Source: Aureimonas sp. SA4125 (lineage in GTDB: Bacteria; Pseudomonadota; Alphaproteobacteria; Rhizobiales; Rhizobiaceae). Taken from it: a stretch of 64,000 nucleotides of DNA. Positions 37,767 through 46,986 of the stretch are shown piece after piece (within the stretch, counting starts at the first letter, position 1; the number at the start of each line of letters is the position of its first letter). The DNA lies in NCBI RefSeq assembly GCF_019973775.1, contig NZ_AP025032.1, positions 682,001 through 746,000 on the forward strand, given 5' to 3'. The notes under the pieces are model-generated. The model saw nothing but the letters and a program-made list of their open reading frames with translations, searched no databases and was not told the origin of the DNA. The position numbers were made by a program, and so were the translations under genes.

Positions 37767-40484
37767 ATGGCCAAGCGAATCCAAACCTTCAAGCGGGGAT
37801 CTGCCGAGCGAACCGCGGACGCCTTCGAGGCACTGGGTGCCAAGGGTGCCAATCTGGCGCTGCTCGCCTCGCTCGATCTGCCGGTCCCGCCGGGCTTCAC
37901 CGTGACCTCCGCGGCATGGCGTGAAGCGCAGGGGATCGCGGACGGATTGCCGCAATCCCTGCGCGCCGACATCAGCCTGGCGGTGGAGTGGCTGGAGGAG
38001 GCGACAGGGCGCAAGTTCGACGGCGCCGAACGCCCCCTGCTTCTCGCCGTCCGCACGAGTTCGCGCACGCCGATCGCGGGGCTTGCCGACACCGTCCTCG
38101 ACGTCGGCATGAACGATCGCACCGTCGAGACGCTCAGCGCGGAGCTCGAGGACATCGACTTCGCCTTCCGCAGCTATCGCCGCTTCATCGAATCCTTCGC
38201 CTTCCTCGTCTACAGCGTCGAGCCCTCGGACTTCGAGGACCTGGCCGACGACGAACGGATGGCCGCCGCCTGGTCGGGTGTCGAGCCGTCGACGGCGGAA
38301 GAATGGCGCTCGCTGATCGGGCGCTACCTCGCTTTCATCGAGGACGAGATCGGCGAGACGCTGCCGCAGACGCCGATCGAGCAATTGTTCAAGGTGATCG
38401 AGGCGAGCTTCGCCAGCTGGCGCAACCCCGTCGCTCGGGCCTTCCGCGTGCTGCACGGTATCCACGAGAATGCCGGCCTCGCGGTCACGGCCCATGCGAT
38501 GATCTTCAATGAGCGTGACCAGAATTCCGGCACGGGACGCGCGGTGTCGCGTGACCTCCGCACGGGGGCCGCGCGACTGACCGGCGAGTTCGGCCTCGGC
38601 GGCCGCGAGCGCGGCGACATCGGCGAACGGCCCGAGGTCTGGGCGCTGGAAAGCCTGATGGACAGTGCCGGCCAGGGGGGGGCGGCCATCTTCCCCGCCG
38701 ACCTCTCGGCTCTCGCCGATCACGTCCAACGGCTGGAGCACCATGTCGGCGACGCGGTCGAGGTCGATTTCATGATCGGCGACAACGAGCTATTCCTGCT
38801 CCAGTCGCGCATCGCCAAGAGGACGGCAGCGGAGGCCATCCGCATCGCCGTCGAGCTCGTCGAGGAAGGGCTGATCGAGGAGGAGGAGGCGCTCCTGCGC
38901 ATCGACCCCGCCTCGCTCGACCAACTCTTGCATCCGACCATCGTCCGGCATGCCGATCTCGTCACCATCGCCAAGGGCATGCCGGCGTCGCCGGGGGCCG
39001 CCACGGGCGAGATCGTCTTTACGGCCGAGCGGGCGCAGGCGCTCTTCTCGGAAGGCCGCGCGGTCATCCTCGTGCGCAACGAGACACATCCCGAAGACAT
39101 CCACGGCATGCATGTCGCCGAAGGCGTCCTCACCGTGCGCGGCGGCACGACGAGCCATGCCGCCGTCGTCGCGCGCGGCATCGGCAAGCCCTGCGTCACC
39201 GGTGCCGGCTCGCTCAGGATCGACGCCGAGCGCGAGGAGCTGCGCGCGCCGGGCGTGACGCTTCGGGCCGGCGACTCGATCACCATCGACGGCTCGAGCG
39301 GCGAAGTGATCCAGGGCACCGCCGAACTGCAGCGCCCCGAACTCACCGGCGATTTCGCCCGGCTGATGACGTTCGCCGACCGCGCGCGGCGCATGGGCGT
39401 GCGCACCAATGCCGAAACGCCGATCGAAGCGCGCGCGGCTCGCGCCTTCGGGGCGGAAGGCATCGGCCTCTGCCGTACCGAGCACATGTTCTTCGAGGGC
39501 GACCGCGTCCGCGCCATGCGTGAGATGATTCTCGCCCCGGACGAGGCAGGACGCCGCGCCGCGCTGCAGCAGCTGCTGCCGATCCAGCGCTCCGATTTCA
39601 TCGAGCTGTTCGAGATCATGGCGGGCTTGCCCGTCACCATTCGTCTGCTCGATCCGCCGCTGCATGAATTCCTGCCGAAGGGCGAGGCGGAGATCGCCGA
39701 GACGGCGTTGCAGATGGACATTCCCGAGCGCGTGCTGCGCGAGCGCATCGAGAAGCTCGAGGAGTTCAATCCCATGCTCGGCCATCGCGGCTGCCGCCTG
39801 GCGATCTCCTATCCCGAGATCGTCGAGGTGCAGGCCCGCGCCATCTTCGAGGCGGCGATCGAGGCCGGCGAGCGCGCCGGCGAGGCGGTGGTTCCGGAAA
39901 TCATGGTGCCGCTCGTCGGCCTGCGCAAGGAACTCGACTTCGTCAAGGCGCGCATCGACGAGGTCGCCGATCTCGTCGCCGCCGAGCGCGGCAAGCGCGT
40001 CACCTACCTCGTCGGCACGATGATCGAACTGCCGCGCGCCATCATCCGGGCCGATACCATTGCCGAGGTCGCCGATTTCTTCTCCTTCGGTACCAACGAC
40101 CTCACGCAGACGGTGTTCGGCATCTCGCGCGACGATTCGGCGAATTTCCTTTCCACCTACGAGCGCAAGGGCATTCTCGAGCGTGATCCGTTCCAGTCGA
40201 TCGACGTCGAGGGTGTCGGCGAGCTGATCGCCATGGGCGTGGAAAAGGCGCGCCGCACACGGCCGGACATCTCGCTCGGCGTCTGTGGCGAGCAGGGCGG
40301 CGATCCCGCCTCCATCGCCTTCTTCGAGCAGACCGGGCTCGACTACGTCTCCTGTTCGCCCTTCCGCGTGCCGATCGCCCGCCTGGCGGCGGCGCAGTCG
40401 GCGATCCGGCTACGCCGTTCCCTGCGCGGGCCGGGCGTGGCGAAGACGCGGATCAAGAGCGACGCGGCGCTGGGAACCGCATGA
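37767..40484 (+). CDS. Pyruvate, phosphate dikinase-like protein with divergent nucleotide domain
   Basis: PPDK interconverts pyruvate plus ATP plus phosphate with PEP plus AMP plus diphosphate. The 905-residue product has the usual length and domain order. The swivelling phosphohistidine domain (GGTTSHAAVVARGIGKPCV, His464) and the PEP/pyruvate barrel (LLDPPLHEFLPKGEAEI, FFSFGTNDLTQTVFG, GVCGEQGGDPAS with Cys840, SCSPFRVPIARLAAAQ) are intact. The N-terminal ATP-grasp half is altered: the usual RSGA..SMPGMMDT reads RTSSRTPIAGLADT, and the QGEDVVAGIRTP loop is replaced by GLGGRERGDIGERP. It may therefore use another nucleotide or another reaction. The ATG at 37767 precedes the conserved KRIQTFKRG. 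Confidence 0.85.
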   Translation: MAKRIQTFKRGSAERTADAFEALGAKGANLALLASLDLPVPPGFTVTSAAWREAQGIADGLPQSLRADISLAVEWLEEATGRKFDGAERPLLLAVRTSSRTPIAGLADTVLDVGMNDRTVETLSAELEDIDFAFRSYRRFIESFAFLVYSVEPSDFEDLADDERMAAAWSGVEPSTAEEWRSLIGRYLAFIEDEIGETLPQTPIEQLFKVIEASFASWRNPVARAFRVLHGIHENAGLAVTAHAMIFNERDQNSGTGRAVSRDLRTGAARLTGEFGLGGRERGDIGERPEVWALESLMDSAGQGGAAIFPADLSALADHVQRLEHHVGDAVEVDFMIGDNELFLLQSRIAKRTAAEAIRIAVELVEEGLIEEEEALLRIDPASLDQLLHPTIVRHADLVTIAKGMPASPGAATGEIVFTAERAQALFSEGRAVILVRNETHPEDIHGMHVAEGVLTVRGGTTSHAAVVARGIGKPCVTGAGSLRIDAEREELRAPGVTLRAGDSITIDGSSGEVIQGTAELQRPELTGDFARLMTFADRARRMGVRTNAETPIEARAARAFGAEGIGLCRTEHMFFEGDRVRAMREMILAPDEAGRRAALQQLLPIQRSDFIELFEIMAGLPVTIRLLDPPLHEFLPKGEAEIAETALQMDIPERVLRERIEKLEEFNPMLGHRGCRLAISYPEIVEVQARAIFEAAIEAGERAGEAVVPEIMVPLVGLRKELDFVKARIDEVADLVAAERGKRVTYLVGTMIELPRAIIRADTIAEVADFFSFGTNDLTQTVFGISRDDSANFLSTYERKGILERDPFQSIDVEGVGELIAMGVEKARRTRPDISLGVCGEQGGDPASIAFFEQTGLDYVSCSPFRVPIARLAAAQSAIRLRRSLRGPGVAKTRIKSDAALGTA

Positions 40485-40564
40485 CGGTGCCATTGCCTTC
40501 GCGCCTGTAACCGCCGCGTGCCGAATTTGAGGAAAGCCGCAGGCGACGTTTGCGGCGAAGGCGA

Positions 40565-40963
40565 TCAGGCCGTGCCGACGGGGCGCAGCTCCGGAAGATC
40601 GTCGCGGATGCGCTCCAGCACGCTGACGAAAGCCCTGGCGAAGCCGTGAAACCGCTCGCCGACCTCGTCGGTCGACGCGATCCGCAGCGTCGAGCCGGCC
40701 TCGTCCAGGACGACGAACAGGATGCGGTCGCGCGCCGCACCGGGGATACGCACTGCCGCCATGCGCGTTGCATCTTCGATCGAGTCGTCTGCCGGCATGT
40801 CGAACAGGATTTCTCCGCCGACGACCTGCGCGGCATTGGAAACGCAGGTTTCGAAGGCCTGTTCGGTCGGATCCTGCATGTCCAGCGCCAGCTCGAACTC
40901 GACCGATTCGAGCGCATCCAAGGCTGGTTCAGCCGCCCTGTCGTCCGCTGTCTGCATCCGCAT
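40565..40963 (-). CDS. Hypothetical small protein
   Basis: This is an unrecognised acidic protein of 132 residues, with no signal peptide or membrane segment. From the ATG at 40963 (AAGGA about ten bases upstream) it begins MRMQTADDRAAEPALDALES. It has a central strand-rich part with RDRILFVVLDEAGSTLRIAS and a helical end GFARAFVSVLERIRDDL. Codon usage is normal for the window, which supports its being a gene. It is convergent with the PPDK-like gene and divergent from the acyl-CoA synthetase gene. Confidence 0.65.
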   Translation of the reverse strand: MRMQTADDRAAEPALDALESVEFELALDMQDPTEQAFETCVSNAAQVVGGEILFDMPADDSIEDATRMAAVRIPGAARDRILFVVLDEAGSTLRIASTDEVGERFHGFARAFVSVLERIRDDLPELRPVGTA

Positions 40964-41153
40964 CGTCTCATTCCTTCCGATGTCGCGCCGCCTCGGGCGG
41001 CCCGCTCTCCCTCGGCGCCTTGCGACGTCGCTGGACAAACCTCTGCAGCTTCAGGACACTGGCCCGGCACGTCCGAAGAACGCAGCCTTTGGCAAGGCTC
41101 CCGCAGAGGAGCCGATGAAGACCGTAGAATGTGACAAAAGGGAGGACGTTCCG

Positions 41154-42782
41154 ATGCAGGGACTGATGCAGCACTGGCCGTTGTTGTGCTCCAAGGTCAT
41201 CGACCACGCCGCGACCTATCATGGTGGACGAGCCGTGGTGTCGCGCTCGGTCGAGGGACCGATCCATCGGACGGACTACCGGACGGTGCGCCGGCGCGCG
41301 CTGCAGCTCGCCAAGCGGCTCGATCAGGAAGGCGTCGGTCTCGGCGACCGGGTGGCGACGCTCGCCTGGAACACCTGGCGTCACCTTGAATGCTGGTACG
41401 GGATCACGGGTATCGGGGCGATCTACCACACGGTCAATCCGCGCCTCTTTCCAGACCAGATCGCGTGGATCATCAACGACGCGGAGGACCGACTGATCTT
41501 CGTCGACCTGACCTTCCTGCCGATCCTCGAAGCGTTGGCGCCGCGCCTTCCGAGCCTGCGTCGCTGCATCGTCCTGACCGATGCGGCGCACATGCCCGAG
41601 ACGGCGCTTCCGGGCGCCGTGGCATACGAGGACTGGCTTGCCGAGGCCGACGAGGATTTCGCCTGGAAGAGCTTCGATGAAACCACGGCGGCGGGCATGT
41701 GCTACACCTCGGGCACGACGGGCAATCCGAAGGGCGTCGTCTACTCCCACCGTTCCAACCTCCTGCATTCGATGATCGCGCAGCAGGGCGACGCCATGGG
41801 CCTCTCCTCGCGCGACCTCGTGATGCCGGTGGTGCCGCTCTTCCATGCCAATGGCTGGGGTCTGGCCTTCACCTGCCCGATGTCGGGCGCCGGCATGGTC
41901 ATGCCCGGCCCGAAGATGGACGGCGCGTCGATCTACGAGCTGCTGGTGTCCGAGAAGGTGACCTTCAGTGCCGCGGTGCCGACGGTCTGGCTGATGTTGC
42001 TGCAGCATCTGGAGAAGGAAGGCGGCGCCTTGCCTGACCTGAAGAGCGTCGTCATCGGCGGCTCGGCCTGCCCGCGCGCGGTGATCCAGAAGTTCCGGGA
42101 CGACTACGACGTGAAGGTCATCCACGCCTGGGGCATGACCGAGATGAGCCCGCTCGGCACGCTCTGCTCGATGAAGCCCGAGGTGGCCGATCTCGATGGC
42201 GAGGCCTATCTCGATGTGGCGCAGACACAGGGCCATCCGCCTTTCGGCGTCGAGATGAAGATCACCGACGATGACGACGTGACCCTGCCCTGGGACGGCA
42301 AGACGTTCGGCCGGCTGAAGGTGCGGGGCCCGGCGGTCGCCAGCAGCTACTACAAGGGCGTCGGCGGCGAGGTCTTCGACGGGGATGGCTGGTTCGACAC
42401 CGGCGATGTCGCGCACGTCGACCGGCATGGCTACATGCAGATCACCGACCGCTCGAAGGACGTGATCAAGTCGGGCGGCGAGTGGATCTCGACCATCGAT
42501 CTGGAAAACCTTGCCGTCGGCCATCCCGACGTCGCCGAGGCCGCGGTGATCGGGGTCGCCCATCCCAAATGGGCCGAGCGGCCGCTGCTGGTCGTGGTGC
42601 TGAAGGAGGGGCGACAGGCCACGCGCGAGGAGATCCTCGCCTTCATGGAGGGCAAGGTCGCGCGCTGGTGGCTGCCCGACGACGTCGTCTTCGTCGACGC
42701 GATCCCGCACACGGCCACGGGCAAGATCCTGAAGATGCGGTTGCGCGAGGATTTCGCAGACTACCGATTGCCGCTCTCCTGA
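41154..42782 (+). CDS. Medium/long-chain fatty acid--CoA ligase
   Basis: This is an AMP-forming acyl-CoA synthetase of 542 residues. It activates fatty acids with ATP and CoA for beta-oxidation or lipid synthesis. Signatures are the phosphate-binding loop [17 protein letters not shown] (about residues 182-198), the A5 motif [12 protein letters not shown], the hinge [18 protein letters not shown] then [15 protein letters not shown], and the C-terminal lysine in [14 protein letters not shown]. The start ATG at 41154 ([11 protein letters not shown]) has GGGAGG upstream and matches homologues; an ATG at 41115 would add 13 residues. It stands alone, so the pathway is not defined. Confidence 0.93.
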   Translation: MQGLMQHWPLLCSKVIDHAATYHGGRAVVSRSVEGPIHRTDYRTVRRRALQLAKRLDQEGVGLGDRVATLAWNTWRHLECWYGITGIGAIYHTVNPRLFPDQIAWIINDAEDRLIFVDLTFLPILEALAPRLPSLRRCIVLTDAAHMPETALPGAVAYEDWLAEADEDFAWKSFDETTAAGMCYTSGTTGNPKGVVYSHRSNLLHSMIAQQGDAMGLSSRDLVMPVVPLFHANGWGLAFTCPMSGAGMVMPGPKMDGASIYELLVSEKVTFSAAVPTVWLMLLQHLEKEGGALPDLKSVVIGGSACPRAVIQKFRDDYDVKVIHAWGMTEMSPLGTLCSMKPEVADLDGEAYLDVAQTQGHPPFGVEMKITDDDDVTLPWDGKTFGRLKVRGPAVASSYYKGVGGEVFDGDGWFDTGDVAHVDRHGYMQITDRSKDVIKSGGEWISTIDLENLAVGHPDVAEAAVIGVAHPKWAERPLLVVVLKEGRQATREEILAFMEGKVARWWLPDDVVFVDAIPHTATGKILKMRLREDFADYRLPLS

Positions 42783-42842
42783 TGCGCCATGACACTTCTG
42801 CGATGGCGCGATCTGAGGTAGGAGGCAGGCCGGGGTGAATTC

Positions 42843-43793
42843 ATGCAGATGACGGCCGGACGCGCGCACTTGGCGGGACATTATATCAGGAAACGGTTGC
42901 GGACCGCGGTTCCGGCCCGGCGTGCCGCGAGCTTTGCCGGCCTCCTCCTGATCGTCGCCATCGCTCTCTATCGCCTGGGCGGCATCGATTTTCCGTCGCT
43001 GAAGCTGATGTTCGCGCTCGTCGTCGCGCTTGTGTCGGTTGCGCTGCTGACGGCTTTGGTCGGGCTCGCGCGGGTCTGGCACAGCGGGCGCGAAGGCGGT
43101 GGGGCCGCGGTCGGCGCGCTCGCCATCTCCCTCCTCGTCGCCGCGCCTTTCGCTCTCGCGGCAGTTCTCGCCTACCAGTATCCCCGCACCAACAGTGCCG
43201 AGACCGACGGAATGCTGGTCAACGACATCGTCGACGGCGCGACGTTGAACGAGGTGCTGGCCGCCGACGCCGATCCGGACGCCGATGCCGGCGACGGGCT
43301 TGCCGCGCCGACCGGCCGCCGTTTCCGGGCCAGTGCCGCGCAGGTCTATGACGTGGCGCGCCTCGTCCTGGGCGACGAAGGCTGGACGCTCGTGAACGTC
43401 GTGACCGACACCGCCGACAGCGCTGCGGCCAACGTGGCGGATGCCGGTCCCGAAAACGGAGATCTCGGCACGAGCGGCACGGTCGACATTCCGATGCCGA
43501 CGCCGCGCGGGACGCCCGCCGAGGCCGCGGAGCCCGCAGACCGGTTCGACCTGCCGGAGGCCAAGGACTACGCGCTGGCCGTCGAGGCCCGCGATTTCCT
43601 GCTCGGCCTTCCCAGCGACATGACCATCCGCATCGTCGAGGACGGCAACGAGACCTTCGTCGACCTCCGGTCGACCTCGCGCGCCGTCGCCTGGGACCTC
43701 GGCCAGAACCGCCGCTTCATCGACGATTTTCTCGCGCGTCTCGACGAGGCGATGACGGGCGTCACCGCGATCGCACCGGCAAAGCCCGGATAG
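42843..43793 (+). CDS. DUF1499 domain membrane protein
   Basis: This is a 316-residue protein with three N-terminal membrane helices (AASFAGLLLIVAIALYRLG, MFALVVALVSVALLTALVG and GALAISLLVAAPFALAAVL) followed by a DUF1499 domain. The DUF1499 part contains FRASAAQVYDVARLVLGDEGW near residue 160 and the C-terminal RFIDDFLARLDEAM. An acidic low-complexity patch (AADADPDADAGDG) links the two parts, and a second Pro/Ala linker interrupts the domain. Function is unknown. It starts 60 bases after the acyl-CoA ligase and could share its transcript. Confidence 0.8.
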   Translation: MQMTAGRAHLAGHYIRKRLRTAVPARRAASFAGLLLIVAIALYRLGGIDFPSLKLMFALVVALVSVALLTALVGLARVWHSGREGGGAAVGALAISLLVAAPFALAAVLAYQYPRTNSAETDGMLVNDIVDGATLNEVLAADADPDADAGDGLAAPTGRRFRASAAQVYDVARLVLGDEGWTLVNVVTDTADSAAANVADAGPENGDLGTSGTVDIPMPTPRGTPAEAAEPADRFDLPEAKDYALAVEARDFLLGLPSDMTIRIVEDGNETFVDLRSTSRAVAWDLGQNRRFIDDFLARLDEAMTGVTAIAPAKPG

Positions 43794-43883
43794 CGGCACG
43801 CGCCGATCCGTCCGACGCGGCAGCCCGTCCGCAGACTGAGTTTTAGCCCAAGCCGCATCCGCCGCGCACCAGATCCCGCGCGA

Positions 43884-44783
43884 TCACGCCGGCTCGAAAC
43901 GCCCACCGGGGAGCGCGGGGCCGTCCGTCACGACGCGCCCTTTGGCGACGAGGTCCTCCAGATGCGCGAGAACCGACAGGCCGGCGGCGCCATGGAGGCG
44001 CGGGTCTGTCTGGCGGTAGATCGCGGCGACGATGTCGGGAATGCTTCGGTCGCCCGCCTTGAGTCGCTCGAGGATCGCTGTCTCGCGCATTTTCCGGTGC
44101 GACCGCAGACCCCGGAGAAAGGCCTGCGGCTTCAGCACCGGACCGCCATGGCCGGGCAGGTAGAGCGCTTCTTCGCGCCCAATCAGAACCTCCAGCGAAT
44201 CCATGTAGTCCGCCATCGCCCCGTCGGGCGGTGCGACGATCGTGGTCGACCAGGCCATCACATGGTCGCCACTGAGAAGCGTGTCGCCGATGGAAAAGGC
44301 CATGTGGTTGGCGGTGTGGCCGGGCGTCGCCACCGCCTCGATTGCAAGGCCCGCGAGCGTCAGGATCTCGCCATGGGCGATGATGCGATCGGGGACGAGC
44401 GCCATGTCACCCGCCGCGTCCATCAGATTGACTTCGCCCTCGTGCAGCGGGCGCGAGACGCGGTGGCGTCCCTCCGCCAGCACCGGGGCGCCGACGGCCT
44501 GCTGCAGTCTCGGCACCAGCGCCGTGTGATCGCGGTGGGTATGCGTCAGGAGGATGGCCTCGACCGGCCGACCGGCGATCGCCTGGAGCAGGGCTGCGAG
44601 ATGCCGGTCGTCGTCGGGACCGGGATCGACGACCACGAGGCTCGCCCCGCCGAGGAGGTAGCTGTTCGTGCCGGTGAAGGTGAAGGGGCTTTGATTGGGC
44701 GCCGTGACGCGCAGGATTTGCGGCGCGACGGGCACGCCATCGCCGTGGCGGGGATCGAATATCGTGTCGAAGGCGATGTCCAT
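43884..44783 (-). CDS. Metallo-beta-lactamase-fold hydrolase (LACTB2-like)
   Basis: This is a 299-residue MBL-fold hydrolase. The zinc motif is THTHRDHTALVPRL (His81, His83, Asp85, His86), preceded by NSYLLGGASLVVVDPGPDD and followed by TPGHTANHMAFSIGDTLLSGDHVMAW with the further ligands. A C-terminal helical domain (HRKMRETAILERLKAGDRSI then IPDIVAAIYRQTDPRLH) resembles the winged helix of LACTB2-type proteins, some of which are nucleases. It is the last gene of a leftward trio with RsuA- and RsmC-type enzymes, which makes an RNA-related role plausible but unproven. Confidence 0.9.
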   Translation of the reverse strand: MDIAFDTIFDPRHGDGVPVAPQILRVTAPNQSPFTFTGTNSYLLGGASLVVVDPGPDDDRHLAALLQAIAGRPVEAILLTHTHRDHTALVPRLQQAVGAPVLAEGRHRVSRPLHEGEVNLMDAAGDMALVPDRIIAHGEILTLAGLAIEAVATPGHTANHMAFSIGDTLLSGDHVMAWSTTIVAPPDGAMADYMDSLEVLIGREEALYLPGHGGPVLKPQAFLRGLRSHRKMRETAILERLKAGDRSIPDIVAAIYRQTDPRLHGAAGLSVLAHLEDLVAKGRVVTDGPALPGGRFEPA

Positions 44784-44839
44784 GCCGCTCCATCTGGGGC
44801 CGGGCGTGCTCCCGGCAAAGGCGCCCGAGCCCTGCCGGG

Positions 44840-45592
44840 CTAGATTTTCGCCGGAACTGCGGCGGGCGGCAGCACCAGCGCCAGGTCTTCCGGCCCGAGC
44901 AGGCGGAAGGCGCCGGGCTCGAGATCGCCGAGACCGAGCCCGCCCATCCGGTCGCGGTGCAGCGCGGTGACGTGGTTGCCGACGGCCGCAAACATCCGCC
45001 GCACCTGATGATAGCGCCCCTCGGTCAACGTGATCGTGGCCGTCGTCGGCGACGAGACCTCCATCACGGCCGGCAGCAGCGGCTTGTCCTCGCCGTCGAG
45101 CATCAGGGTGCCCGCGGCGAAGATCGCCGCCTCGGTGCCGGCGAGCGGCCGGTCGAGCGTCACGACATAGCGCTTGGGCACATGGTTCTTCGGTGAGATC
45201 ACCTTGTGGAGGAGGGCGCCGTCGTCGGTCATCAGGAGGAGACCCGACGTCTCCTTGTCGAGCCGGCCGATGGTCGAGATCGCCGGATCGCGCCGTCGCC
45301 AGCGCGGCGGCAGCAGGCCGTAGACCAGCGGGCCCGCCTCCTTGTGCGAGCAGGTGACGCCGAGCGGCTTGTGCAGGAGCAGCGCCATGCCGGGGATCGG
45401 GTCCAGCGCCTCGCTGTCGACGACCATGCGCGCGGCAAGATCGGGCGAGAGTGCGATGCGCTTTTCCGCGTCCTCGACCGGCGCCCCGTCGAGGAGGATG
45501 CGTCCGTTGCGCGCCAGCATCTGGATCTCGCGGCGCGAGCCATAGCCCATATTGGCGAGCAGGCGGTCGAGCCGCATGGTCGAGAACTTCAC
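44840..45592 (-). CDS. Pseudouridine synthase, RsuA/RluB family
   Basis: The enzyme isomerises uridine in ribosomal RNA; by family it would act on 16S rRNA (RsuA) or 23S rRNA (RluB/E/F). The 250-residue product has an S4 RNA-binding domain (MRLDRLLANMGYGSRREIQM), the catalytic loop TIGRLDKETSGLLLMT around residues 107-122 with the active Asp in RLD, and the C-terminal EGRYHQVRRMFAAVGNHVTA. Its start overlaps the upstream methyltransferase gene by four bases (ATGA), so the two rRNA-modifying enzymes are coupled. Confidence 0.92.
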   Translation of the reverse strand: MKFSTMRLDRLLANMGYGSRREIQMLARNGRILLDGAPVEDAEKRIALSPDLAARMVVDSEALDPIPGMALLLHKPLGVTCSHKEAGPLVYGLLPPRWRRRDPAISTIGRLDKETSGLLLMTDDGALLHKVISPKNHVPKRYVVTLDRPLAGTEAAIFAAGTLMLDGEDKPLLPAVMEVSSPTTATITLTEGRYHQVRRMFAAVGNHVTALHRDRMGGLGLGDLEPGAFRLLGPEDLALVLPPAAVPAKI

Positions 45593-46536
45593 TTGCGCGC
45601 CTCGAAGATCTTGTAGCCCCCGTCCTCGGCGCGCTTCGTCACGAGCTTGAACAGCGGCTTCAGGATGTCTTCGTAAGGCAGATGCCGGTTGGCGGTGAGC
45701 CAGAGAAAACCGCCCGGCCGCAGCATGGTCGCGGCCTGGCGGATGAAGCCCTGGCCGAGGCCCCGGTCCTCGATGCCGGCGTCATGGAAAGGCGGGTTCA
45801 TCACCACGAAGTCGAGCCCGGCGAGCCCGAGCTCGGCCGTCCGCACATCGGCCCAGCGCAGGCTCGCCCTCGCATCCCCGACATTGCGCCGGGCCGCTTC
45901 CACCGCGCGGCGGTCGATGTCGACGAGCGCCAGCGCGGTGACTTTCGGCGAACGCAGGACGGCAGCCGACAACACGCCGATGCCGCAGCCGAGATCGGCG
46001 CCGCGGCCGGAAAACGCCGGCAGATGGTCGAGGAGGAGGGCGCTGCCGGGATCGAGCCGGTCGAAGGAGAAGATGCCGGGCTGCGTCCACAAGCCCAGTT
46101 CCGGGACAAGCCGCGGCGCGCCGGCCTCGATGGCTGTCGCGATGAATTCCCGCCCCTCGCGGTCAAAGGTTTCCGGCCGCAGCGTCTCGCAGATCCGGAA
46201 ATGTTTTCGCGACGTCTCGCCGGCATCGCAGCCGAAGGCCGCGAGCTCCTTGGCGATGCGCGAACCGCCCTTGTCCTTCAGCGCCAGCACCGTCAGGGCC
46301 GCGCCGGGGCCGAGCGCCTTCAGCGCCAGCGCGATGACATAGCGCCGCTCGACCGTGCCGGGGGGCGCGAGGATCGTCATCGCGGCAAGGCTGCCGGGCG
46401 AAAGCGCCTCCAGCGCCGCAGCGCCCGGCACCAGCGGCGAGAACTGCACGACATCGGGCCCAAGCGCCTCGGCGCCGAGCGCGACAAGGTCCAGCGGCGG
46501 GGCGCCATAGACGCCGGTGATCAGTTTTTCAGCCAC
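45589..46536 (-). CDS. RsmC-type 16S rRNA guanine-N2 methyltransferase
   Basis: This is an S-adenosylmethionine-dependent methyltransferase of 315 residues. RsmC methylates G1207 in 16S rRNA of E. coli. The C-terminal half has the SAM motif GRGADLGCGIGVLSAAVL (about residue 195) and the catalytic N-P-P-F in FVVMNPPFHDAGIED (about 246-250). The N-terminal half is the degenerate duplicate domain of the family. The GTG at 46536 (VAEKLITGVYG) has GGAG five bases upstream and is preferred to the ATG at 46584. Assignment to RsmC rather than RlmG rests on overall pattern only. Confidence 0.85.
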   Translation of the reverse strand: MAEKLITGVYGAPPLDLVALGAEALGPDVVQFSPLVPGAAALEALSPGSLAAMTILAPPGTVERRYVIALALKALGPGAALTVLALKDKGGSRIAKELAAFGCDAGETSRKHFRICETLRPETFDREGREFIATAIEAGAPRLVPELGLWTQPGIFSFDRLDPGSALLLDHLPAFSGRGADLGCGIGVLSAAVLRSPKVTALALVDIDRRAVEAARRNVGDARASLRWADVRTAELGLAGLDFVVMNPPFHDAGIEDRGLGQGFIRQAATMLRPGGFLWLTANRHLPYEDILKPLFKLVTKRAEDGGYKIFEARK

Positions 46537-46802
46537 GAAATCTCCGTCATATCCTGGCGCGTCTCTATATCGCCGCGCGGGCAAAGGCTATGCCGGAGGC
46601 GGGACGCGCGGTGATGGGCCCGCGGTCTCGGCTTGCGGCAGGGGCGCGAGGGATGGCGGAGGCAAATGGTAAGCCGACTTCTCAAATCCAATGCGGCCGG
46701 TGGCGTGTATGCCGCTGACGCACGAGGTGCTTGCCGGTCGGGCATTTGCGGGCGACCCCCGAGCGCCTTGGACGTAACGAGGCAGTGGCACGTCACGACG
46801 GG

Positions 46803-46839
46803 AAGAGCCGGCGGCACAAACGGGGGCAACGAGCCGGCG
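46803..46839 (+). repeat. 37-base direct repeat, copy 1
   Basis: The sequence starts AAGAGCCGGCGGCAC and ends AACGAGCCGGCG. It is repeated at 46892 with the same outer parts and a variable centre (roughly 7 differences). The start-to-start distance is 89 bases. Each copy itself contains GAGCCGGCG twice. Confidence 0.7.
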
Positions 46840-46891
46840 ATACGCAGAGACGTAGCGAGCGCGGCACGACAAGGCGTCACGACCAGACGTG

Positions 46892-46928
46892 AAGAGCCGG
46901 CGGCACGAAAAGACGAAACGAGCCGGCG
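46892..46928 (+). repeat. 37-base direct repeat, copy 2
   Basis: This is the second copy of the element at 46803, again starting AAGAGCCGGCGGCAC and ending AACGAGCCGGCG. It ends about 58 bases before ynfA, so it may lie in the ynfA leader. Confidence 0.7.
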
Positions 46929-46986
46929 GCGCGCCGCGGACACGGGATGTCATTTCGCGCGTCGGGCAAAGACGGAGACGAGAACG

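Larger units (their letters stand above)
46537..46986. other. 450-base gene-free stretch upstream of ynfA
   Basis: The stretch lies between divergent rsmC-type and ynfA genes. A long frame is open through it but would encode an Arg-rich low-complexity product, so it is not taken as coding. It holds short repeats, most clearly two 37-base copies listed separately and many GACG/CGAG-like words. No promoter can be named with confidence, and no known RNA family was recognised. Confidence 0.5.

Noticed and set aside
40968..43799. Leftward 943-residue frame opposite the acyl-CoA ligase and DUF1499 genes
   Set aside because: It spans two real genes on the other strand and has a shadow-type composition; no domain was recognised.
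46795..46935. CRISPR-like array in the repeat block
   Set aside because: Only two imperfect 37-base copies, no regular spacers and no cas genes nearby.
46633..46986. N-terminal extension of ynfA through the repeat block
   Set aside because: The extension would be Arg-rich and low in complexity, and YnfA proteins begin at the ATG at 46987.
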